A stretch of 60,000 nucleotides of DNA, taken from NCBI RefSeq assembly GCF_910592395.1, contig NC_088313.1, forward strand, positions 12,356,437 through 12,416,436. Direction: 5' to 3'. The position numbers were made by a program, and so were the translations under genes. The notes beneath the pieces are model-generated. The model did no database searches. It had not been told where the DNA came from and was given only the letters and a program-made list of their open reading frames with translations. This DNA comes from Lineus longissimus. Lineage: Eukaryota; Nemertea; Pilidiophora; Heteronemertea; Lineidae. Below are positions 23,001-35,000 of the stretch, piece by piece. Positions within the stretch are counted from its first letter, which is position 1. Every line of letters starts with the position of its first letter.

Positions 23001-26000
23001 AGTCACTAATAGAGGTTTCATCATCAATTTAGGGAGGTCAGTAGAACGCTAGGCTCATAATCAGGAGGATGAGTGTTTGACTCTTGAAAGGATCATCGCT
23101 GTTTCATCACTGTGTCCTTGGGCAAGACACCTAAACCTACATTGCTTCATCGACCCAGGAATACACCGGTACCAGTTTTGACTGGGAAGTTAATCTGCGA
23201 TATACCGGCCAGCATCCTGTCCAGGGGCAGCGTTACTCGAAATCGCTTTATGCTACAGCACATCCGGGGTAAGCAGTGATCTGATGAACCCTTCGTGACT
23301 AGGGCTGCTACTCAGCAGACTGCTTCTGACCAGAGAAATACTCACCGTAAGTTTATGAGTTCTAACTCGTATCAACTCCTGCATCGCATCTTCACAGTTT
23401 CTATCTAATTTTAATACTTGCATGAACGCCTGCTCAGCATCTGCATATAACTGAAATAAAGAAATGGGAACTCATTTTAGCATTTCTTTGGATTCATCTT
23501 TTCTATAAGAAGGCTGCCAACCCTCAAGTCCAGCAATGTGTATCCTTGGCAAAAAAGTGTATTCCACTACCAGCCACAGAAAGTGTACTAACAAGGGGTT
23601 TTTGATGATTTTTATATAGCATGAATTTGAAATATTTCCCCGAGTAAAACTAAAAGCAAAAACAGGCCTAAGGAAAGTTTAAATGGCCTAAATAGGCCTG
23701 GCAATGTGTAGCAACTACCCCCGAGGCGTATTGGGAGTAGGCAGCTCTGAATAATGTTTAATTTCGAAGCTTTTAACGTCTAAAACAACATTTTAAAAAG
23801 ATATCTAAAACAGGAAGCCATTGAACACAATTTCTAGAACCAGTTAGTCCAGTACAAAGTAAGTATTTCAGCTTTAAAGCGTATTTCCTACGACAAGTAC
23901 AAAGCCTTTCCCTCGGCTCAGTGGATATAAATAAAGCATCATCAAGTCTTACGCAAGTTACTGAATAGAACCCTATTGCGGACACTATTGTCCACATGTT
24001 CAGCAGGCCAATCTGCGCCAGACTTATGAATAGGAAATGAGACGGTTCATTTTCACCTCCTCAGAAAATGTAAAAAGTAGGCTGAATCGTTAGTGTGCGA
24101 AATGTCATTTTTAATCTTCTGGTCTTCTCCAGCACAAATGCTAAAATACAATGGCAAGTTAAATTATGAGTAGAAGGAATAAACTGTCCCGTCCCTTCAT
24201 GGCGACACATACAAAGCTATCTAACTTTCCGGTCTACACAACTCACTTTTAATCCAGCAAAAGCTCGACCTTTTCTAAAATGTCCTTTTGGCCAATCAGG
24301 TGATAAACTTATGGCTTTTTCCGCATCACGCAAGGCTCTGGAAAAGAGGTTTTTTTAAATGAAAGAACAAGAGACAGGTTGTCTAGTTACATGTAGTGCT
24401 ACTCACCCTGATTTTTTGGGGGTACCAAATAAACAGGTCACTGTTGTGAAACAGCGTAGAGTTTCCCTTGTGCTGCAACTACCAGCATTGCGTCAATCCC
24501 TCAGCAATTTTTTGGGGGTAACCTTCTCATCATGACGTCATAATTCAATATCGTAACCACGGTGAATCTTTTATCATCCCAGACAATTTTCTAAACTGGT
24601 GAATTCCATGTACAGTGGAACCTCTCTAAGCAGACACCTCGACTCTATTAAGGACACCCGGTATATCGCATGTTAACTTCCCAGTCAAAACTGGTACCGG
24701 TGGACACTGGTTTTGGTCCCAAACCGGTCGTTTTCATTCAAATTGACCTCTACAATCAGGACACCTCCCTAATAAGGACAGCATACGTCAGTCTCAAGGG
24801 TATCCTTAATAGAGAGGTTCTACTGTACTACCTAAATGCTGTTGCCCATCCACTACTACAAACCCCTTTTTAAGTGTAATTTGGATTAATCTACAGATTC
24901 CTAAAACAATTGATTCGGAAATTTAAACTGTATGTAGGAAACAACTAATGAGATGCAGGACGATGAAAAAATCTGGCACTGAGATCAAGTAAGCAACTTA
25001 CTTTTCATATTGTAACACCCTATCGTAACAGTACGATCGATTTCCAAAGAACCGAAAATCACTCCCATCCAACTTGATTGCCTCCGTGAAAAGATCTATT
25101 GCTTCATTGTAATGGCCAAGGTTCGCCATCTCGTTCCCTCGAACTGAAATCAAACGGACCCAGTTAGGCAAACAACTTGTATTTGTAAGGATCAATGATG
25201 CAAGCCCACGTGAGGCAATGGCTTAAAGTTTAGAAAGCGAGGATGTCTAACTGTGTTGAGGCCTGGGAGTCACTTTCCAAAACATGTGTAGAGCATCCTT
25301 GTACCAAAAATTGCGTGAAAGGGGGTGTTTTTTCCGGATGGGAGTGCGAGACCCGTGCGGGGCACAGAGACCCCCTGATTTCTGTCAGACCCCACAAGAG
25401 GCCCAAGAGCTTAAAAAACATTCTGGATAGGACCTGGAGGGTGAGGTTCTATGAAATTTGAAATTAGCCAGTGGATGCACTATCAAAAGCCAAAGACATT
25501 TATACGAACAGCTTTTATCAGCCATTACTTATATGTTGATCATTATGATTCTGAGCTTATGGATTTGATTCTGCAGATTCTGCAGCGGTGTTCTCCACAG
25601 CCTTTGAGTTTAGAGAGAGGGGGGGGGGTAATCTCAATATTTCTGTTTTCGCCGCATTTTCGCGTGCACTGGGCAATTGTTCTTGAATTCTTGTTTAGAA
25701 GGTCATGTATTGAAGATTTCAAGGACTTCAACCTTAAGCATTTAAAAGGCGTAGCATTTAATTTTAAGGTGGATAAAACGTATTAGGAGGCCATTTTCAA
25801 AAAAGGGGCGGCCATTTTTAAAGAGGGCGAAAATCAGACTCCCTGGGCGTAAGGGGGGCGGGTGTCCCTTTTTTAAAAGGTGCAGAGAACACTGCTACAG
25901 ACTAAGGAGTAGTTTAGTTTACGTCAATCTACACACATGCATACAAAAAATTTACTTTGTTACCTTAGTAACTAAAATGAAAAAAAATCTGTTTGGTTTT

Positions 26001-29000
26001 GAGCTGAAGACCAATCAAAACTGAACTTCAAAGAAATCCAACCTGTAGTTTGCCCACCAGAGCCCCAAACATTGTGGATATAACATGAATGGACTATAGA
26101 CACCCTGCGAAAATATATTTCTGCCATTTTGAAACGACCCTTTTCACAGGCAACGTTAGTTTACCATGGCATACACGCTTATTCAAGCAATTACTCGAAG
26201 TTGTCCATCCCTTTCAATGTTCATGTTATTTTGAATGCTTTTGGTGATGATTTGATTTACAACATGACTTTTATGTCATGGTAAACGTACGCTGCCTGTC
26301 AAAATGTGCCTGCAAAATGGCCGAAATTTATTTTCGCATACGGTCTCTAATAGCAACTTACTCGCTAGCTGTCTACTTCGTAGAACTAATGGATCCAAGT
26401 CTTCAGCGTCGTCTACGTTTTTCGACGAACCTTGTAAACTTTGTGACGAATTTTGTTGTTTATCTTTTTTATCTTTTTTACTGCCCGTCGGCAGCACCTC
26501 GACCCCCTTTTTCTTTTTATTGACTACTTTTGTAAAGAACGCAGCACTCGGGTCAAAGTCCGCTTCCTCAGCAGACCCCGTTTTATCTTTTCTGAAACAC
26601 AAACAAAAAATGATTTAGAAATAAATTCAAAGAAACACATGTCACATATTTGATGCACAAATACTGTATTTATAACAGCAGTCACAAGGGTAAACAATCA
26701 ATCATTTACATTGATCAGACTTAGATGTTTTTTTTCCAAACATCACTGCCAGAGATGACTTGTGTTCTGTATTCTGCGCTGTTGGCAATAGTACCACCAG
26801 CTGCAAGTGCAATCAAACCATCAACGGCATCATCTGGTGTAAACCACATAATTTTTGCACCTTCTTGTTTTTGTGATTTGCAAAAATTTCAAAGAAGAAA
26901 CTCTGAGTACTACAGCTGAGTTCATATTCTGTTGAGAATCAGTGCAGATTGTAAACCCAGTGCCTAAGTGGTGCTGCTTGATCAAATGCCTGATTTTGAT
27001 ACTGCAGTAGACAAACAGAATGGAATTACGGAAGATACTGTAGAACAGAAAAATTTTGCGTGCAGAATATTTTCGCGAATTCCGCGAATAGGTTTTGCTC
27101 GTGAAAATATTCTGCCACGAAAATACTGCTTGTCAGCAAGAATTCTATGTCATTATTGCCATGTTATGTTTTCACAGAGGCATTGCATCCATCTATAGGC
27201 CCTATGTCGATCTCGGCTAGTACACCATTTATAGGTGATTAAAGTGATCACGTATACCATGAACAATACACCTGACAAGAATCATCGGTAACTAGAAATT
27301 TGATAGCCCCCACGGGCCCAACACAGTACACGTATGGAGGATTGAAGTCTATTCCGTTTCGCGGATGATCTATTTCCGGACAAACACGCTCGCGCTTTCT
27401 CAAAATCACACGCTCAATAACATTTAAACAGCACCCTAACCTTTTCAGATGGGCATTAAAGGCTATTCCTTTATTTTATTCCTACATTCAACCGTCGTTC
27501 TTTGCTCAAAATACTCGACAGCAGCTCACCACTTCGGCAAAGAGATACCGCCGCCATGATGCATGAGGATATGACGTCACCATTACGGGGCTTATATGCT
27601 GATGTACGTGTGATTGACAGAATCGCGTCGGAGATTTGAAGGCAAATCAGAAAATCGGCGCATAAAAACGCTTCAAAGTCATCAAAATTATCCGAATTTC
27701 GAAAAAAGCTTTGCCAGGTGCACTAGATTGAGTTTAGTTTGATGGGACAAGGGTGACAGTTTTTCAGTTCAAATAGCAGTTTTGCTGGACTACCTCCATA
27801 ATATAACCTGGGAAGAATGCAGAAGCCTAGTACCTTCTCCTAGTAATCTCAATATAGACCCCACATTTGTTGTATGTGGGGTCTATAATTACCCACAATT
27901 CAATAGGATTAAACAAAAGAACATTCATGTTTCTTAACTACAGTTCCACACCTCTTCAAGGACTTATGTCAAATTACGGCTCATCTTTGTGTGCTAAAGG
28001 CTTAACTATTTGAAAGACTCCGATTACTCCAAACATTGAGACTTGCTGACAGTGGGTTTGAGTATACAGTCGACCATCTGCGCTACAGTGTCTACACTTT
28101 CGAGAGCTCGAGGTCAAAATAGGCAACTTTAATTTTTAGGGAAAACAAATCTCTTGACACGCGAAAATATTCTGCTCGGGATATGTCTATCGTACGGCAT
28201 TTGCGAAATTTTCTGCTCAACAGTATGAACACAAAATTAAACTTACTTATTTTTATTTGATTTTTTTAAACCACCCTTTCCTCTTTCCTTATCATTTGAT
28301 TGGTCCTTTTTCTGTGAATTTGATTTCAAATCGTCCTTTTTTTCTTGATCGGCCGCGATCTTTTCTAATTTTTTCTTCTCCCGTCTGCGTTTTTTCTTCG
28401 CCCGTCGTTTCTCTGCTTTTCGTTTTTCTTTTTCTTCTTCCTCGACAAGTTCTTCTGCATTTTTCTTTATCTCCTCTGGAGTGAGGCGTTTATTCATTTG
28501 TCCTAAATCTGAAACGTGAAACAGGAATCAATGGATGCGGTTGCTGCAGCTTTGAGTCAATGAACAGATGCAAAAGCCATTGAGGCCTATTCGAGTTGAA
28601 GCATTTTTTTTGCTGTGACTCTTACAGGTATATTAAGTGAGTGTTTCAGCTAAAACAGAATAGCAGGGCACGGTGCCCTGTCACCCTTTTTCTCCAAAAA
28701 AAAACCGCCCCGCCTTTTTCAAATTTTTAAAAATTTCTTTTGGGTTTTATGATTAGTAGCAGCAGTCTGACACCTAATAAAAGGCATATGTGTTTTAAAA
28801 TGCACTACTGACTCCATAAAATCTCTTATGTACCATTAAACTATTTTTAAAAAATTCAACAAAATGAAACACTAAAAGTGAATCTTTTCATTTGATTTAC
28901 AAAGAGATCTTACAGATTTGCATTGAAAAATTTTGGTGTTCAGGTGCAGTGTACTGTCAGTCAATATGCAGTACAATAGATATAGAATGTTTGTATACAA

Positions 29001-32000
29001 TTTTAACTCTTCGGAAGTAGAATGTCCTTTAATATATTCTTAGTTTTTATCCACTTTCATCAGTACCAATTTCAACTCACCTGGTCTTGGTTTTCTATAA
29101 TCTTGTTTTAGCTTCATCTGCCCCGTTAACATTTTAACATAGTCAACATGTATGTCGTCATCATCGTCGTCGTCGTCATCATCATAGTCATCATCATCAT
29201 CGTCATCGTCCTCTATGTCGTAACCGTTATAAGCGTTGGCTGCAATGACAAAATGAACTCTACATGTATATAAGTGTATTATAGCAATCCGATGCAAACA
29301 CTTGGTGTTAAACTTAATATCACGTCAATGGTGTGCATTAATAATTTGGAAGTTTTTACGCTTTTGAGGTTCATGTTTGATGGTGTATTTGTGAAAAATT
29401 TACAGTATGAATGATTATTTCTTTTAAGTGAGGTTTGGACACCTCAGGCTTAATGAGATTCATATGTTTGGTCATCCGTAAAAATAAAGTTGGGCTTTTC
29501 GCAACACAACAAGATTTTAAAATGACGTTTCAAACGGTTTCGTGAAAAGATAAACTTTATTTCTGAGGTTTGAACTTGATCTACATGTACACATCCCTTT
29601 GGCATTATGTCTCAACATGTTTTGTATAAAAGCACCATGACAATGAGACATTATGATGTGAAGGAATAGTGCAACCTCTATTCCGACTTGGTTAACTTTT
29701 TTACCAGACAGTTCAATCAATGAATGGAGACCAATGAGCCAAAGAGTCACTAAATTAGTTCTCCACTCAGTGCTTGCCCTTAACCCAAGAAGGGTTTTGA
29801 CCATTTCCTCAACTTCGAACTGTTCCTATCCTGTCTCATGAACGATCATAACTCATACAGACTCAGTCAAAACCAAATCAAAGAGCCACTTCATCGGTAG
29901 ACTCTTTCACCAGTCTCCTCCATTCACTCATTACAGAGACTGGCACTTGACGGCATTTCACTCGTCATGAACAAGATTTGGGGGCATCAGCTTCCGGTGT
30001 CTGGTCACATGTTTTTCTGTAGGATGGGTAACCTCGAGCCAAGTGATTAATCAGGAATACCAGAGCGCTCAGTATTGACAGTCCATCCACTGTATGCACT
30101 GAAAATGTATGGCTTGTCTCGGGTAAATCAACGAGGCTTCCTCGACCCTCCGCTGCGTGGCGGATAGGGTCGAGGTTACCTGGACTATTTCATCTGTGTC
30201 ATACAAGAACAAGAACAAAACGTCTTACCCATAGCTTTTGCGAAGAAAATTTGTTGGAAGAGGTCAAACATGTCCGACTGAAAATAAAGAAACCAAATAT
30301 ACTGACGAGGAAAGAATACAGTTCAAGGAAATGTACGAATCAGGCATCTTTGTCATGAACAAGAGACCTTAGGTTTTCTGATATTAGAACCTGTCTATTA
30401 AGGACACCATCCGAACTGACAAGTGCTGTCCGTTATAGAGAGGTGTCCTGATTAGAGAGGTCAAACTGAACAGAAACAACCAATTTGGGACCAAAACTAG
30501 TGTCCTAGAAAGAGAGGTTGTCCTCAATACAGAGGTGTCTGCTAAGGGAGGATTCCACTGTGAATCATTTCGAACATATTCCTATGTTTTTCTTCAGCAC
30601 GGAATTCAGTAGTAAAGGTTTCCAGAGGAGGTTGTCTCTTAGACGTAACCTTCACCATTATTTTCATCATCGAACATTAAACTGTGTGGACACCTACATC
30701 TTCATGCAACACTAGTGTATGTATCTTTTGACTCAGTATTATTTAGCCTATTTAGTACTATTTTCCGACATTAGCTTTTGAGCATAATTTGTGGACGTTC
30801 TGTCACAGCAACCGATAGCGCTAGCAGTTGGTAATAAGACTTACATGTAAAACAAGATTCTCTTCACCTAAAATGTCTATTTAATTTTAAAACAATACAA
30901 GAGATACATGTTGGAGTTTGGTAATTAAGAGTGTTCCATAAGCCAAATCTGGCTGGCCCTTTCATAAGGGGTGACACTACATGTATTTTATTTTATTTTC
31001 AACTGTTGCAAATTAACTCACCATGCTCATGACAATCTCATCCTCGTCACTTTCTTCATACTGTTCACTTGTTAGTCTTTTATACGCTGCGCTGATCAAC
31101 TGGAATTTCTGAAAAGAGACATCATCGATCAATCAAATAGTTGGGGGAAAGTTGGTCCTACTCCTAGTTACTCAAACTGCTTAAGCCTGCACCACACGGT
31201 GAAAATTTGCGTGATGCAAGTGACACGCGTGCATGTTGCGACAGGCAAATTCTCACTGTGTGGGGTCGTTTTTTGCTGCGTATCTTCCTCGCGTGTCGAG
31301 ACGCAGCCGATCTAGCATGTTTGATATTTTCTCGACACGCGAGGAAGTTAATCACCGTGTGGGGGCTACCTGCAGCAATGTTGCGCGAGTTCGACGAATC
31401 ACAACAAGCAGATCGGTCACATGATTTATAGGTCAGTCACATGATACCAAAATGGCAGCGCCCGGGAACTGTCAAATCCTATGAGAAGTATTATGGACCA
31501 AGAAGACCAAATTGCCCTTATTCTCCTGCTGTTACTCCGTCGGAGGCGGCGGCGGAGGCGGCGCCGCGTGGACCGTAGTCTTTGGACAAGGCCATGGATT
31601 CAGAGAAGAGAGGATAAGGGGGCCTATGCAAATCTAATTGCTGAATTGCTGTCGACTCAATGGGAGCTGCCATTTTGGTATCATGTGACTGACCTATAAA
31701 TCATGTGACCGATCTGCTTGTTGTGATTCGTCGAACTCGCGCAACATTGCTGCAGGTAGCCCCCACACGGTGATTAACTTCCTCGCGTGTCGAGAAAATA
31801 TCAAACATGCTAGATCGGCTGCGTCTCGACTCGCGAGGGAAGATACGCAGCAAAAAACGACCCCACACAGTGAGAATTTGCCTGTCGCAACATGCACGCG
31901 TGTCACTTGCATCACGCAAATTTTCACCGTGTGGTGCAGGCTTTAGTTACACATACTGTTTACCATACCACTAGCTCAGCACAATAACAACATTTTCACA

Positions 32001-35000
32001 ACAAACCCTGGGATTCCCCATCCTAACAAAAAATGCACACAGATTCACTGAATCCTTTTTGTGAAATCAGGCCATGATATATACTAGGCACCCATTGTAT
32101 GATATGATATATGTGGAAAGGAGGTATTGTGCATTACGCAAATGCATGCCATTGGCAACAACTGTGTTGTTCAATTCAATAGAGCGCAACACCCTTGGGT
32201 ACTGAACGCATTATCATTCGAATGAAAGTAAGGATTCAAACATTCCTTCTATGTACATGTTTAGCCATAATATATATTTGGACAGACAGACATTTAAAAA
32301 AATCTTCTTGTCATTAGAAAATAATCCACATCACAGCGGTTTCTAACTGTCATAGGTGTTGGCTTTCTGTATAGTCTACTTGCTTCCAATTCATGGTGAC
32401 GGAGGGTGGCTTTGTAACAATCCACATGACAATAGATAAGTCACAATAAAGCAGAAGGGCAAAACTGTAATCACAGGGTCGTGGGAGCTGGTTTTTCAAT
32501 AGTCATAAGTGCTATTCCATTTTCTGCTTTAAAAAACTATCATGTAAATATTAAAACAATCCTCAGCAATAATCGCAAACCTCATCCATGCTCAGCCACG
32601 AGGCAATAAAAGCAATTCCAAGGTTGCCCAACAGTATTGCCATCTTGATCTCAAATTTATGACTTACAAAAGGCAACATGACCTTCCTGCCCAGACTGTT
32701 CAGATGCAATAATTGCAATAATTACAAAGGCAATAAGTACGACTAAATTGCCTTTTACTGTTCAAAGACCTTTGTTTTTATTGTATTACACAATGAAGAT
32801 GTCTACATGAAGTAGCAGGATGCAACTGACAGCATACTGCCTTGTCGCCACTGCTTCAAGTATGACAGCACATTTCCTCAGACAAAAAGGCTCTGCATTT
32901 AGGTAGATCTTGCCTTGCCCACAAAACGCTTTTAACCCTTTCGCTGCGCCGCTCAAAATTATTTCAATATTGATTCCTTGCTGCCCCCAAAATACTGTAA
33001 AAGCCAATTTAACATAGGTAACTTTGAGGCCAATATAATACAGCCTGAAGGAGAAGAGATTGAGCTTTGGACTAGGTTGTTGGGGACAGCAAGGACTTTC
33101 AAATTATGCATTTGTAAATTACCTGAAATTATGTTAATTAACTAATTGACGCTATTTAATATTATTTAACGAGGAAAAAAACAAGATTTTTCATGTTGAC
33201 CCAGGATATCACTATCACCCCCCTCGGACCCTGAATCATGCACACTATCATCCCCATGCACGCTGTGTACATCGGCATTATGTTCAGAATCATAATCATT
33301 AATCAGACTGTCTTCTAACGCCTCAAATTCACTATTTCAATTATTGATTCTGTAGTTCGTCGAACACGTGACTGAGCCATTTAAATTTGTTTACAAAATT
33401 TTTGACTCAAAATATCGCCTAAACTTTGAATAAAAACACCGAAGTTTTCACTCAGAAATCGGAAGTTCTAGAGGTAAACAACATGGCAGGACACCTAGCG
33501 ACAAGTTTCTGTACTAATTTTCTATTGAAAACATCCTCTGATTCAGGTCTCTCCCAAGTCGCAGTTCTCCGTACATCCGCACAGATCGGAAATGATCTGC
33601 GCGGATAGCGCCGAAAGGGTTGAGGAAGGGTGAGGCCTGTCATCCACTATGTTGACTGATGATATGTTAACCTAGTTGCTCTCTATTCCGTATACCAAAA
33701 GAACTGCCCTTACTGTACAATTTTTGACTTACAGTGGAACCTCCCTTAGCGGACACCTCTATAAAGGACAACCTCTCTATTAAGGACACTAGTTTTGGTC
33801 CCAAATCAGTTGTTTCCATTCAATTTAACCTCTCTAATCAGGACATCAGGACACCTCTCTACTGAGGACAGCACTTGTCAGTCACGAGGGTGTCCTTAAT
33901 AGAGATGTTCTACTGTAATATGAAAGATCAACCAGAAGTAATCACAATACAATGCACTGTTCACCACCCTGATTATTACTTACTTTTGTTGCATCAGGTG
34001 AATTCTGGTGTTTGTCTGGATGCCACAACAAGGCAAGTCTTTTGTAGTTTGAGCGAACTGAATCACCATCTGTGCCTGAAGGAGAAGTAAATTTTCTATT
34101 CCATGAACAATTTTCAATACTTTCAGTTTGGCTTTTTTTAAACATGCAAATTAAATCAAAAACAAAAAAAGTTGTCTTAGACCGCTTTTGTTTTCAATAC
34201 AGTAATTTGAAAAGCCTTACAAACCCTCGATAACCATTTCAAACCCTGGATGTTCAACTGGTTGTTAGTTCACATGTTATACCAAACCCCCATGGTTCAA
34301 TACTAAGATATAAGGTGGCGCCACTAGTTCGATTGCGAGAGTTTTGCCAGGAAAAGGCAGTCGAGTTTTACCAGAGCACCAGCCGCACGATGCATAAAGT
34401 GGAGGAGAACGTAAAAGAACGTAACCGGCCGGCCAGAAGACATTCAACAGTCGAGTCACAAGACGGAGAACGCACTCATAATTAGGTAATTTACTGCGTT
34501 TCACGCTGGCCATAGGCCTACTTATACGAAGTTGAGTTATTATGGGTTCAGCCTCTGCGCAGCAGATGTGACATCTCTCCATCAGTAACAATCTGAGGCC
34601 GACACCATATTAGTCAGCCATTTTGTGTCCCCATGACAGAGTTACACACTTTGGGCGCTGATCGGAACTTGGACACAATAATTTCTGTAAGTGTAAATAC
34701 ATCATTTACATGTAGTGTGACATCACCAACACTAATGACACTGTTCTCCCGAACAATATCAAGGGAAGGGATAGGTGCATGTACCCGATCACAACTAGGA
34801 GCAACATTCATTATAGATTCAACTCTGTTGGCAATTTGGTCATCCCAATGATTTTCCACACCAGAAAATCATGAGCCTCCTCCACTCCCCATTATTTTCT
34901 GGCGAGCTCCGAGTCTTAACAAAAGGTATTCATGGTCACCGACGCCATTTTCTGGTGTACACATATAACCACAAAGACCTACATTGTATTGTTCAGTGCC

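Noticed and set aside
31207-31927. Paired near-identical ORFs on both strands
   Set aside because: These are the inverted arms of the Harbinger element.
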